The notes beneath the pieces are model-generated. The model had not been told where the DNA came from and searched no databases. It was given only the letters and a program-made list of their open reading frames with translations. Shown here piece after piece: positions 1 through 9,968 of a DNA stretch of 64,000 bases. The DNA is taken from assembly GCA_013180625.2 (NCBI GenBank), contig SNVD02004794.1, forward strand, positions 1 to 64,000, given 5' to 3'. Position 1 is the stretch's first letter. Each line of letters starts with the position of its first letter. A program made the translations under genes and the position numbers. This DNA comes from Boswellia sacra. Its lineage: Eukaryota > Streptophyta > Magnoliopsida > Sapindales > Burseraceae.

Positions 1-305
1 GATATTCTATTAAACTCATTTCTATCTATAGCACAATACAACACATTCATAGCTTTAGCATTCAAACTCAATTTCTTTTTATCATCTTCACTAAACTCTT
101 TAGGTTCTTTAAGCATGCTTTCTCCATTTTCAATTTTGGTAGGAACAAAATGTCCTTCCAAAACAATAGACCATAAATCATAATCAAAAGTTTTCAAGAA
201 AATACTCATTCTAGTTTTCCAATAAGAGTAATCACTTCCATTAAAAAATGGAGGTCTAGAGATAGAAAGTCCCTCAACATATGAAGTTGAATTAAAAGTT
301 GCCAT
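1..305 (-). CDS. Ty1/copia gag, N-terminal part, copy 1 (runs off window)
   Basis: Reverse-strand frame open from an ATG at 303-305 to the window edge. It encodes the start of a copia nucleocapsid polyprotein of the UBN2/gag-polypeptide type: SRPPFFNGSDYSYWK followed by FDYDLWSIVLEG, the usual N-terminal signature (DUF4219-like then UBN2). It is nearly identical to 11372-11675, the same part of a second copy, and keeps an open frame over about 100 codons. Gag packages element RNA into cytoplasmic particles. The start is fixed by the conserved ATG just inside the primer binding site and by the match to copy 2. The rest lies left of the window, so whether this copy is intact is unknown. Confidence 0.85.
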   Translation of the reverse strand, partial: MATFNSTSYVEGLSISRPPFFNGSDYSYWKTRMSIFLKTFDYDLWSIVLEGHFVPTKIENGESMLKEPKEFSEDDKKKLSLNAKAMNVLYCAIDRNEFNRI

Positions 306-345
306 AGCTCAAAAATCGATTAAGATTTAAAAATTGAGCAACCTT

Positions 346-357
346 GCTCTGATACCA
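346..357 (-). other. Primer binding site, initiator tRNA-Met, copia copy 1
   Basis: The reverse strand reads TGGTATCAGAGC, the classic plant copia primer binding site complementary to the 3' end of initiator tRNA-Met. It lies 2 bp inside the LTR edge at 360, which fixes element orientation (minus) and makes the adjacent LTR the 5' LTR. Confidence 0.92.
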
Positions 358-686
358 CTTGTTGACCCAGGTATGGCAACCCAAGAGGGGGGGTGAATTG
401 GGTTTTCATTTATCAAAACGGATTTAAAAAACTTTTCTTGAAAGATCAAAATTAGTTCACTCTTTCTTTGAGAATAAAGGTGAAGAAGATGAAATTAAAA
501 TTTATCAAAGATGCAATCAAAAGAATAATAATGATGAACAATCACAAGTGCAAGTAAATGTAAAGAGGAAAGGGATAGAGAGAGTGCAAACTCAATTTAT
601 GTGGTTCGGCAAACCTTGCCTACGTCCACGGGCTCCTAGCTCCACGAGCTAAGCTTTCCACTAAGTTGTAGAATCTTTACAACTTG

Positions 687-888
687 CTTGATAAACAACC
701 TCACCAAGACTTTTTCTTCCAACTCTTGATAACACCACACCAAGAGTTCTTCTTGATGAACAACCTCACCAAGGCAACTTCCTTCAACCTTGATAACACC
801 ACACCAAGAGTTCTTCTTGATGAACAACCTCACCAAGGCAACTTTCCTTCAACTCTTGATAACACACAACAAGAGTTCTCTCAAGGAT
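687..888. repeat. About 64-bp tandem repeat inside the copia LTR (3 units)
   Basis: Units begin CTTGAT(A/G)AACAACCTCACC at about 687, 752 and 816, each followed by a CACCAAGAGTTCTTCTTGATG block. Period is about 64-65 bp. The array is absent from the LTR of copy 2. Short reading frames here are shadows of the repeat. Confidence 0.8.
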
Positions 889-1129
889 AACTATTATCCT
901 TTACAATAATATCTCACTCTCACCACAATACAAGAACAAAGATAATTTTTTACAACAAAAGTATAACTCTCTTCAAAGAGTAGATAAATAATATAAAAGC
1001 TCTCTAGACTTGATATTTCTCTTGCTTTTGCTTGATAAAATGCTTCTCTTGCACTTCTTGAATGCATGGGAGAATGGCTCCTTTTATAGGCAAATGAGAT
1101 GAACTTAATCAAGTGAAGACACCATCTCC

Positions 1130-1870
1130 AAATTTTCTGCCCACCATAAAAACTGTAATCTTTCTGCCATTTTTGTCAATGTTATGTTTGAAATTTGAAA
1201 ATCTGCAAAACATAAAAGATCTGTACATTTGAATAAGCTTTCCAACGCATCAAGAATCAAGTCATTTGGATATCTGTGGCTCAAGATATGGCCAAAACAC
1301 CATTCAGTGCTCATGTGACTTGATTTTTCTTTCTTGTGTCAGTCCACCAAATTGAATGATAATTCCGTCAGCCTTCCGTTTGAAATTTGAATTTCTTCAA
1401 AACATAAAAGATCTGAATATTTGAATAAGCTTTCCAAAACATTAAGAATCAAAGCATTTGGATATCTCTATCTTAATATATGGCCAAAACACCATTCGGT
1501 GCTCATGTGAGTTGATTTTTCTTCTCTGTGTCAGTCCACCGAATTGCATGTCAATTATGTCAGCCTTCCATTTGAAATTTGAATTTCTTCAAAACATATG
1601 AAATGTTTTTCATTAAGTCATATTTCCAATGCCACAAGAATCAAGTCATTTTGATTTTTCTAGCTCAAGATATGTCCAAAGGAGTATTCGGTGCTCATGT
1701 CAGCTGCTTCCATTTATCTTTCAACTTACATGATGATTTGGACAACCTTGCTCTTGAAATTTGAATTTGATTAAAACATATGAGATGTTATAAATTGAGT
1801 AAGCTTTCCAAAGGCTTAGGAATCACGTCATTTGGATATTTGTAGAGATATATATGACCAATTGATTGAA
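1130..1870. repeat. About 190-bp degenerate tandem repeat inside the copia LTR (about 4 units)
   Basis: The phrases GGTGCTCATGTGA, TTTGAAATTTGAATTTC and AATAAGCTTTCCAA recur about every 190 bp, for example at about 1300, 1490 and 1685. Only the last two units or so persist in the shorter LTR at 11731-12614. Confidence 0.75.
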
Positions 1871-2098
1871 CATTGCTCATGTGTCACATTCCTTGAGTCA
1901 ATCCTTGTTCTTAAACTTTGGTGCCTTTAACATGTAGTCTTCTCCTTAGCTTCAACACTTCATTTTAATAAGCCTCTTCTTGATTTTAAAATTATTTCAA
2001 TGATCTTACTCTTGCACATAAATAAACATGTTAGTAAATCTCAATTAATCAATGTGTATTGTTATCATCAAAATTATCATGTAGCCTTAGGGCTAACA

Positions 2099-2348
2099 GA
2101 GTATTCTTCTTTGATCTCTTCAGACTTTATATTTTGGGTTTCATGCCTTTCTTTCGAGTATTCTTGCTTCTATTCATGATTTCTTCTAATCCACTGGTGG
2201 AAAAATTTTTGATTTGCTATGCTTTAGCTTCTTTGTTCTTGATCTCTTTTGATTTTGCATTCATAGGACCCTTCACTGGGGGAGTTCATATCATGTTGTT
2301 GATTCCCGGATTCACTAGGGATCTTTCCATTGTCCTTGCAAATTCCTA
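2099..2348 (-). repeat. Tat-type 3'-region fragment, left of the CACTA insertion
   Basis: T- and C-rich sequence with the phrases GGTTTCATGCC and TTCACTAGGGATCTTTCC, matching 13396-13870 and 46800-47080. It is the left part of a Tat 3' region that continues at 7268 across the CACTA insertion. No gene seen. Confidence 0.7.
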
Positions 2349-2362
2349 TACTACAAGAAATT
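2349..2362 (+). repeat. CACTA left terminal inverted repeat
   Basis: TACTACAAGAAATT, complementary to the right terminus with mismatches at the first base and one internal C/T. The next 200 bp contain TTTATCACTTTG and TTTGTCACT phrases rather than the GGCGGTC motif of the right end. Confidence 0.72.
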
Positions 2363-2640
2363 TTCACATATTTATCACTTTGTATTTTTTTATTTGGCCT
2401 TTTTTTTAAAAAGTGAGAACTATAACATTAATATAAAAGTCAAACCCATATTTTCATCATATTTGTCACTCGTTATTTTGATTATGTTACATATTTCTCA
2501 CATTTTTAGATAGTGACAAGTAATTAACAAGTAATAAGGATACATATGAAAATAAATAAAGTATTTAAACTTAGAAGTAATTTTTGGGGGTAATTATGAT
2601 AAATTATAATATATTAGACTCCCATAGAATTTTTACAACC

Positions 2641-3060
2641 TATATAAACAAAACTCTCCCCAAAACCTAACCCTAAATCCATTTGCGTGCCATCCGCCTG
2701 TAGCCCATCCTTAAGATCTTCACTCGAATCCACAACCTCACTACCACCATCCATGGCAGCTACTTACCCTCTCTCTACTCAAAACCCAAACCCTAACCCT
2801 GTGCACAAGAAATTTGCATTCTTGCACTTCGCGTTCGGCCCTCAACTTCGGCTCTGAGTACAGTTCGCTTGTCGTTGGGTGCATTTCTTTGGGTTCCTCG
2901 GCTCAGGCTCGAGCCCAGGGCCAGCCACAGACATGCACGGTTGTTGACTGGAACGACGCCGTTTCATGCTCAGAGGTTGGGGATAGCGGGAACGATAGCT
3001 TGCAAGAGCATCCTAGGACTTCGATTCCTGTTAGAGCCTATTTTTTCTCCACAAGGTTTG
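2641..3060 (+). pseudogene. Promoter-like segment and first exon of an unidentified captured gene
   Basis: Seen: a TATATAAA box at 2641-2648, then ACCTAACCCTAAATCC, which resembles the telo-box found near transcription starts of plant genes for translation, then an ATG in good context (CCATGGCA) at 2753, followed by a GC-richer stretch than anything around it. Frames open to 3052 exist in two phases but the ATG frame breaks after about 28 codons. A plausible donor splice site (AAG/GTTTGG) lies near 3052 and an acceptor (TTTTAG) at 3117, joining to the alanyl-tRNA synthetase exon. The segment may be captured from a separate gene, or be a diverged first exon. I do not recognise the protein. Confidence 0.45.
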
Positions 3061-3117
3061 GTCTGCTCTCGTTCTCGCTAATAAATTTTATTTTGACTTT
3101 GTCTTATAATTGTTTTA

Positions 3118-4230
3118 GTTTTGGAAATTGAGGTTGGCAGAGAAGTGGAAGCTACGGTTGACCCAAAACTGAGGCAACGAGCTAAGGTACTTGTTAACTG
3201 TGGGTAACAAATTTTTTCTCTGTAGTTCAGAAGCTTGCTATACAATAGGCACATAATTGATCTAACTTAAATCAAACTTTTATATTTTTCAGGTTCATCA
3301 TGCTGCTACTCATTTGTTACAAGTTGCACTTAAGAAAGTTATTGGAGAGGAAACGTCACAAGCTGGTTCACTGGTGGCTTTTGATCGTCTTAGGTTTGAT
3401 TTTAACTTCCACCGACCACTTCATGACACTGAACTCAATGAAATTGAAGGATTGATCAATAGATGGATTGGGGATGCAACGCTTCTTCAAACAAAAGTGA
3501 TACCTCTTACAGAAGCAAAAAAATACTGGAGCAATTGCAATGTTTGGAGAAAAAAATGGAGAGGAGGTAAAAATTTCTTCTAAAATATGACAGTGGATGC
3601 TTACGTAAGAACTAATTTAGCTTTTAATCTTATGTTTGTTAAAATTTGTGACATGTAAATAGCAAGGTCTAAAAATTTTGGCTTTTTTTTCTATTTGTAT
3701 ATTAGAAATGAAATTTTATGACTGATGTTGCCATGCCTTGCCATGGATTTGTCATGTTAATAACCTTCAGAAGATTGGGCACTTTAGCTACTGCCATGTA
3801 TTACCTTGGAATTTAAACTGCCCATATGAAAACGAACAGTAATTTGAGGATGACTGAGATGGAAGCAATTATGGAATTTTTTATTTAATTTTGAGATAAA
3901 TTTGGAGGATGATAGAATTATCTCATATGAACTTTAGTTGGCATTAATAATGACCAGGGATTTTGGATGTGCAATAGAAAGCTAACTAACAAGTTTTCTC
4001 TTATTCTTGTTTCATTGTAGGTACGTGTTGCAGAGGTTCCAAGTGTATCTATGGAACTTTGTGGTGGAACCCATGTCAACAATACTGCTGAAATACGTGC
4101 TTTCAAAATTATATCAGAGCAAGGTGTTGCATCCTGAATAAGGCATATAGAAGCTGTGGCTAGTGAAGCTTGCATTGAATACATCAATGCCAAAGATCAC
4201 CATATGAAACATCTGTGATCCACTCTCAAA
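3118..4230 (+). pseudogene. Alanyl-tRNA synthetase (organellar type) editing-domain fragment, captured in CACTA
   Basis: Three exons with splice signals: 3118-3186 (ends LRQRAK), 3293-3566 (starts VHHAATHLLQ), 4021-4230 (starts [18 protein letters not shown]). This is the second half of the protein: the end of the domain before editing, and the editing/zinc-binding domain that clears Ser- or Gly-tRNA-Ala. The zinc ligands HxxxH (3299-3313) and CGGTH (4060-4074) are preserved. The spacing and the ETSQAGSLVAFDRLRFDFNFH run fit the bacterial-like plastid/mitochondrial enzyme rather than the cytosolic one. Damage: a one-base frameshift near 3523, TGA at 4135-4137 and at 4216-4218. The catalytic half, tRNA-recognition part and C-terminal domain are absent. 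It is not a functional gene. Introns retained in capture show a DNA-level copy, not a retroposed cDNA. Confidence 0.9.
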
Positions 4231-5124
4231 GTATGTTTTTTGTTGTTTCCATGTAGGATTGCACAGTGTAGTATTCTATGTACTTGGGTGATAATTTTAA
4301 AGTTCGAAATTACTCTGGTTAGGATGAAATACCAGTAGTTAATTGGCTAATGTCTGTTTCGATTAGTTATTTGTTGATCAAATTGCAGGACAGATAGTGC
4401 GTTGAAATTTGGTTGGTTTTTCATGTTCTACTAGGTGAGTTATATGAATCCCACACGATTGGCTGAGGTCATCCTTTTGATTATTTTTTTTCTTTCCCTT
4501 CTACTAACCAACATGAATGGTAATATGCAGCTTCACATTGGGTTTTGTATATTTGCTGCTATTGCTCCTCCAATGTCTTCCATAGGAAGTCATTGACATA
4601 AGTAATTTTTTGCCTCATTTGGTTTAATAATAAGTATGAAAATCTAGTAGCATACAACTTTTAGGCGAGTATCCTTTAGTTGCCTTCAGTTGGAAACATG
4701 ATCAAGCTTTTAACCTGTCACTTTACAAATGATCATGTGTGGTATACTGATTGACTCAAGTGCTCTCAAATGTTAACCTGTAACTGGTAGTTGGCTTGAA
4801 TTTTCTTGTCGGAATAAGATCCTTGAAAGCTAGAACTTTTAGACTTGAGTATAACAGTACCAAATTGTGCTATAGATTATATTAGGCTTGGTCTTGTTAT
4901 CTTCTTGAAGCTGTTTTTCTGCTTCTGCTTTCATTTGACTTTGTAAATTTTGTGCATTGAAGATATTTTATGTTGATTTGAGGACTTTCAGCTTATTCAG
5001 AATTTTATTCTGCTTCTGCTTTCATTATAAGTCTATTTTGTTGTTGCTGATGATTGATATGCTATGGCCAATAAGGGATTGCATAAATTTTACTACCAAA
5101 TATGATGTATAAGTTATCAAGCAG
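4231..5124. other. Intron-like, unassigned CACTA interior
   Basis: T-rich sequence typical of plant introns. No open frame that I can relate to a protein. It joins the two captured gene pieces and may contain intron sequence from either parent gene. Confidence 0.5.
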
Positions 5125-6742
5125 ATCCCTCGTTTGTTGGGCCCTGGTCTAGAGATATTCAGTGACACTTCCTCAGACCAGAAAGATGAGATGATAGATC
5201 AAGATGACCTAGAGATGACAAAGGAAATTACTGGCCATAATGAGTTTGCATCTAAATTTCATCAAAACATTGGAGATGATTCTTAGGAAGATGGATTGCC
5301 ACTTTGGCTGTATGTCTATGGGGAATGACATCATGACCTCATAGTTTTGAATGGTAATTAATGGTGTTAAGGAGTTAATTCTATTGGTTGTTTCATATAT
5401 TTTGTCTTTGATATTATCTGGAAAGGTTATGTAGAGTTATATTCTTAAGTGCTAAAACATGTTTTTATTTGGGTTTTATTTGATGAACTGTTCACGTCTT
5501 GAATGTTAATGACAGAAAAACTGTTGTCGTCTTGTATGTCTTCCTCATCGAAAGTATGGCTGAATTAGCATAACTAAGTTAGTTGGTAGACTCGTTTTAG
5601 CTATACATAGAGAAACTTTTGAGGTTTTATGTGGCAAAGACATCTGGTCCAAGTAAAATAATTGCTGTGGTATAATTATCCATATAGGCATATTGTCACT
5701 TCTAATTTTCGGTGTAAATTTTAATCACTGTGGAATTCAAGAAGAACTAGATGAGGAGTTCTGTTATATGCACATGCTATATTTCCAACACCTTTATTAG
5801 CAATTGACCTATGAAGACTCCATATAGCCAGCTTGTTTCCTAAAGGTTCCTCTCAGAATTCATTATTTCTTTTAATCAAACCTAGTTCTTCTTGCAAACA
5901 TCATGATAAGTTTTTCTATTGCTAAAGAGGCAGAGATTTCTGTTAGAACATTGCTAGGAAAACGCTATGAAGGTTTCATGTTGAGAGGGAAGTTTATAGA
6001 GGTGGGTTTAGCTGTTAAGCATGAGGAAGTAAGAGCTGGGTGAACAACTTCTATAGTTAAGCGTGGTTTTAGCACCGTTGAGAAGCATTAAAATGATTGT
6101 GATGAATCTATTAAGATTTTTGCAAGTAGATTGCAGATGACAGAAAAGTGTTGTCTTCCATGATGTGGGGTACTAGTAATAGGGGGAAGTAATAATTTCA
6201 AAGGAATAAAGTGAGAAAATTTCATTTGTTTTGTATTTATCCACAAATTATGTCTACAGGTCAAAGCCCTTTGTTTGTATAAAGCTGTCATCTTATATGT
6301 TTTTCTTATCTGTTGCTCAGTTAACTGTTGGCACTTTTAAGTAGTAATGCAAGAGAAACTATTAGGAGTAAAACTTACAGAATGAGCAGTTAGTGTAGAT
6401 CTTGGAGGCAAGTGTGATACAAGGAGTTAAACAACTGAAAATGGATGGTGTTGTTCAGTTAACTGATAATATCAGTGAAGCAGATGCACTACTTGCCTTG
6501 CAATCCAAGCTCAAGAAGAATTCCTGAATTCAAGCTACTGCTAAATCTCATGATGTACCCATTTATTTAATAAAGGTAAGTGGAAGTTCTTTCTATTACC
6601 TTACCACTAGTTTCCCTCGTTGTCCATTTCTGTATTAAATTTCTTATTTTTCTTGCAAACAAGCTCTTTGGTGCAGATAACTAAGGCCATACGGGCACTA
6701 ACAGATGATCATGCAGATGGACTAAGAGATTATGGATCAGAA
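5125..6742 (+). pseudogene. ycf45-like (plastid P-loop/R3H family) C-terminal fragment, captured in CACTA
   Basis: Three coding pieces in order. 5125-5323: starts IPRLLGPGLEIFSDTSS, with TAG at 5284-5286, then LPLWLYVYG. About 6396-6575: includes NISEADALLALQSKLKKN and HDVPIYLIK, with TGA at 6525-6527 and a GTAAGT donor at 6576. 6659-6742: starts TSSLVQITKAIRALTDDH, with a damaged acceptor (GCAA where GCAG is expected). The YVYG...EADALLALQSKLKKN...IPIYxIK order matches my memory of the C-terminal part of ycf45 and its nuclear plastid-targeted relatives, downstream of the ATPase domain. A further coding-like stretch at about 5937-6100 (RTLLGKRYEGFMLRGKF) may be another exon. No ATPase motif is present. 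The identification rests on memory of the family; the exon structure is seen directly. Confidence 0.62.
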
Positions 6743-6898
6743 GCTTATAGCTTTCTGAATTTCTACAATTTTATTAAATGTTGATATTGGATGATATTGT
6801 AGTTAAGAGGATGATTTTCCTCATTTCAAGGGAATTTTTACTAGAAGTTCTGTGTTTGCATCATTTGGTTGAAACCTGAGATCTCGATTTGCCCCCAT

Positions 6899-6931
<33 letters not shown>
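6899..6931. repeat. (AT)n microsatellite
   Basis: About 16 uninterrupted AT dinucleotides just before the CACTA right subterminal region. Confidence 0.95.
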
Positions 6932-6934
<3 letters not shown>

Positions 6935-6944
6935 TTTTTTAAAT

Positions 6945-7267
6945 ACTTGGCTTTTTAAAAACTGCCAAGTATATTTTTTTTTTAATTTTTGAAACTATTA
7001 TACTTGGCGGTCAAAAACCGTCAAGTATATTTTTTTTTAATTTTTAAACCTACTATATTTGGCGGTCAAAAAACGCCAAGTATAGTCAGATGCATATTTG
7101 GCACTTTGACCGACCGCCAAATATAGTCAAATTGACTATATTTGGCAATGCCATTGGTGGCGCTTTTAAGACCGCCAAATATATACATATTTGACGGTCA
7201 AAGACCGCCAAATATATACATATTTGACGGTCAAAGACCGCCAAATATGATCAATTTTCTTATAGTG
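6945..7267. repeat. CACTA right subterminal repeats and terminal inverted repeat
   Basis: The motif (A/T)TTTGGCGGTCAAA and its complement TTTGACCGCCAAAT recur about ten times in both orientations, often as back-to-back hairpins, then end in TTTCTTATAGTG at 7267. Inverted subterminal repeats of this kind are where CACTA transposase binds. The unit at about 7175-7250 is repeated almost perfectly every 32 bp. Confidence 0.82.
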
Positions 7268-8162
7268 CTTCAAAGTATCAAACATCTCTTGATGATTTAA
7301 AATCAATTCAAATTTTACCTTGTTCAATGTGTTCTTCAATAGACTATTTTCTAGTTTCTGGAGGAATTCTTCCATGTGATTTTGATTGAAGACTCCATCG
7401 ATTGATGTTACTCAACTTTTCTTATGAATTGCTAAGATATTGCCATGGTCGAGGGCTTGTCACCGGTACATTTGAAAAGTCTTTTAGTGTCTTAAGGTCG
7501 ATGTAGAGGATTTCTCGTTCCTCTCTCTTTTTTCTTTTTTTTTTCTCTTTCTCTCTTCTCTCTCTCTCTCTCTCTCTTCTTTTCTTTTCTTTCTTTTCTT
7601 TTTTCTCTCCTTTTTTGTTTTTTGCTTTTTTCTTTTTCATTCTTCTTTTCCTTTCTTTCCTTTCTTTCTTCTTTCTTTTTTCTTCCCTCTCTCATTTTTT
7701 TGGCCTTTTACCGTTATGCCCTTATAAAGGGATAGTCAACTGGCTATGGAAGGACCATTAGTCGATATGGTTTGATTGTCAATTGGTGATCAGCTGATAG
7801 CCACCTAATAGTGGAAGGTCTATGTATGGACCCTTCGTCTTCCTCTGCTTCATTCATGTGCCATTTCTTCTTTTTTCGTCCGATTTCTCTCTGATTTTTC
7901 CTAGGTGTTTGTATCGACTTCCTCTTTCTAATGGTGGCTCATCCAATCCATCTTAACTTGATTGAGAGAGATCTACTCTAGAGATCGATGTTAAGAGGTC
8001 TGACCAAGAGGTGCCTATTGTCTACGGCGTGGATTCCCACACAATCAATTAGGTACGCATTTTTCTTCATTCATCAGTTTTTCATTTTTTAGGAATTTTC
8101 TAGGCATGTAGTCATGTAGAGACTTCAATTTCTTGCCTTATAATTTCCATGGGAACAAGATG
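7268..8162 (-). repeat. Tat-type 3'-region fragment, right of the CACTA insertion
   Basis: Continues 2099-2348. CAAAGTATCAAACATCTC and GGAGGAATTCTTCCATGTG match 13875-13890 and 47150-47165. It leads into the plant mobile domain ORF. Contains a long pyrimidine tract (separate entry) and no other gene. Confidence 0.65.
7510..7695. repeat. Low-complexity pyrimidine tract (CT/CTTT-rich)
   Basis: Almost pure T and C on the plus strand. Lysine/arginine/glutamate-rich reverse frames through it are composition artefacts, not genes. Confidence 0.93.
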
Positions 8163-8905
8163 TGTGGGTCATTTTTTAGAGCCCATATTTGTTTCTTAGA
8201 GATAGAGAATAAGGCTGTTAGGAATGGGAGTGTTGCTATTAGCTTCTATGAGTTTATCGCTTCTCTTCCATAAGCCTCTTGGCACACTGATCATCGAGCA
8301 TTAGCTACTCTATGTGGGGGGTGGATGGATACGATTCACATTTTCCATCTTTCGATTGGTGAGATAATTGTCACGCCCTTCAATATTGCTACTCTGATTG
8401 GCCTTCTATGTGGTAGGGAGGTTGTACCTATTGATGCTTGCATTACAGATTCAAGATATCAGAGAGAACTGGTTCATCAACTTCTTGGATGTGATGTGAA
8501 GATCAAAAACAACATCGCCAATCTATACAATGCATTGTACGAATATTGAAAAAGAAGATCGGATCTAACTTAGTTGAGGCACATCAGTATGCATGTAGCT
8601 TTATCGTGCATTTGTTTGGATTGACACTTTTTACTAATGCATCGAACACTGCCTTCTTGACTTTGCTTCCTACCCTTTGGATCTTGATTGAGTGAGGACC
8701 TTCTACTGGAGTCGTGTTGCTCTTGGCCAATTGTACTTTGGTTTAAACCGTGCTTGTCGAGGTATTACCGTGATTACTAGCTTTGCTCCTTTACTTGAAG
8801 TAATTTCTTTTCCTTTTACGCCTTCGTGTCTTGTCTATATGGGCCTATGAGTTAGGCACACTACCTTCCCCACTTCCTGCTTGTCAAGAGTTTTCTTTCT
8901 TGCGG
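8163..8905 (+). pseudogene. Plant mobile domain (PMD) ORF remnant, antisense ORF of a Tat-type element
   Basis: A plus-strand frame from 8163, with a TAA at about 8270, gives WHTDHRALATLCGGW then TIHIFHLSIGEI, TPFNIATLIGLLCGRE and YQRELVHQLLGC, ending at a TGA near 8547. A shifted frame at about 8725-8870 continues with LGQLYFGLNRACRGITVITSF. This order (E-[IM]-x(2)-TP-x-[DN]-x(2)-LTGL, then a basic patch, then LGxLYxxLxRxxRG) is that of the plant mobile domain (aminotransferase-like). In Tat elements such ORFs are known between pol and the 3' LTR, often antisense to pol. Here the enclosing 3' region is oriented minus and the ORF plus, as expected. At least one stop and two frameshifts. The host-gene alternative (a MAIN-like gene) is less likely given the flanks. 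Confidence 0.68.
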
Positions 8906-8946
8906 ATGAAGATGTAAGCTATACATCATGCGGAGCTCGAGAGATC

Positions 8947-9968
8947 TCACGAACTGGATTTCTTTAAAGCATGCGGTATTAACGGCTTCGGCCCAAAAAT
9001 ATTTTGACAAATTATTTTCAAGTAACATGGTCCTAGCCACTTCTTGAATAGTCCTATTTTTCCTTTCAACAACACCATTTTGTTGTGGAGTTCTAGGTGA
9101 GGAAAAATTATGCTCAAAACCATTTTCATCAAAAGATTTTCAAATGCAACATTGTCTACTTCACCACCATGATCACTCCTAATGGACACAATAGAATATC
9201 CTTTTTGATTTTGGACTCTTTTTGCAAATTTTGAAAAAGCTTGTATGGCCTCATTTTTAGTTTTCAAGAATAATACCCAAGTGAATCTTGAATAATCATC
9301 CACAATAACAAAAACATAATACTTTCCACCAAGGCTTTGAGTTCTTGATGGTCCAAATAAATCCAAATGAAGTAATTGTAGAGGTTTATTTGTTGAAATA
9401 AATTTCTTTTGTTTAAAAGAAGTTCTCACTTGTTTTCCAAATTGACAAGCATCACAAATCTTATCCTTTTCAAATTTTATTTTTGGAAGACCATCAACTA
9501 AATCATTTTTAGAAATTTTTGAAATTGTGTCCATGCTAGCATGACCTAACCTTCTATGCCATAACCAAGCATCATGATTAACAATGAAACAATTTTCTAC
9601 ATGATCATTAACATCAATATCAATTGTATAAATATTACCACATCTATTACCAACAAATAATGTCTTATTGTTACTAACATCCTTAATCACACATCTATTA
9701 GGCTCAAAAGTAACAAAATATCCCTTATCACACAATTGACTAATGCTAATCAAATCATGTTTAAACCATGAACAAGCAAAACATCTTTAATAATAGGTGA
9801 AGAAGGGTTACCAATATCACCATGTCCCATTACCCTTCCTTTGGCATTATCACCGAATGTCACATATCCTCCTTTATTCATGATTAATCTTGAGAACTTG
9901 GAGGCATCTCCGGTCATATGCCTTGAGCATCCACTATCTAAGTACCACTTGTGTTTGCCACTCCTTTG
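8947..9968 (-). pseudogene. Copia protease, GAG-pre-integrase and integrase core, truncated
   Basis: Reading the reverse strand: protease with an intact DSG (WYLDSGCSRHMTG, near 9965-9920); a frameshift near 9755; GAG-pre-integrase with an HHCC zinc finger (AWLWHRRLGHAS ... CDACQFGK); integrase core with the first two catalytic aspartates (LHLDLFGP, RSDHGGE). After another frameshift near 9130 the third catalytic residue appears in GVVERKNRT, and the frame ends in KYFWAEAVNTAC at the truncation. The polyprotein would cut itself and insert cDNA into the genome. Broken by two frameshifts and loss of everything after the integrase core. Confidence 0.88.

Larger units (their letters stand above)
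360..2098 (-). repeat. 5' LTR of copia copy 1 (1739 bp)
   Basis: Bounded by TGTTGACCC at 360 and GGGCTAACA ending at 2098, that is TG...CA with short imperfect inverted ends. The left edge abuts the primer binding site. Both edges match the second LTR at 11731-12614. The present LTR holds about 850 bp (roughly 566-1418) that the other lacks, including two tandem-repeat blocks. The right flank is Tat 3'-region sequence; the first 5 bp, GAGTA, are the candidate target duplication, but the other end of the element is outside the window. Confidence 0.88.
2349..7267. mobile_element. CACTA (En/Spm-type) DNA transposon carrying host gene fragments
   Basis: The left end reads (T)ACTACAAGAAA at 2349 and the right end TTTCTTATAGTG to 7267, so both fit the CACTA terminal repeat with one degraded first base. 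Candidate 3-bp target duplication: CTA at 2346-2348 and CTT at 7268-7270. The flanks join into one continuous Tat sequence when the segment is removed: the uninterrupted copies at about 13855-13890 and 47070-47100 read through this point. I see no transposase coding, so it looks non-autonomous. Inside are pieces of an organellar alanyl-tRNA synthetase (3118-4230) and of a ycf45-like gene (5125-6742), both in plus orientation with introns, and a promoter-like first exon (2641-3060). Family knowledge: CACTA elements are known to capture host gene pieces (transduplication). It is possible that two CACTA elements are fused here, because the two subterminal regions differ. Confidence 0.8.

Noticed and set aside
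2059..2409. Membrane-protein-like ORF
   Set aside because: It spans the copia LTR end, Tat 3' region and the CACTA left end; the hydrophobic look comes from T-rich DNA.
3118..4230. A functional alanyl-tRNA synthetase gene
   Set aside because: Only the editing-domain exons are present, with two stops and a frameshift.
5125..6742. A plastid DNA insertion (because of the ycf45-like and organellar AlaRS similarity)
   Set aside because: The pieces have spliceosomal-type introns and diverged, plant-nuclear-type sequence, so nuclear gene capture fits better.
7422..7695. Reverse-strand ORFs rich in K, R and E
   Set aside because: They lie in a nearly pure C/T tract; composition alone explains them.
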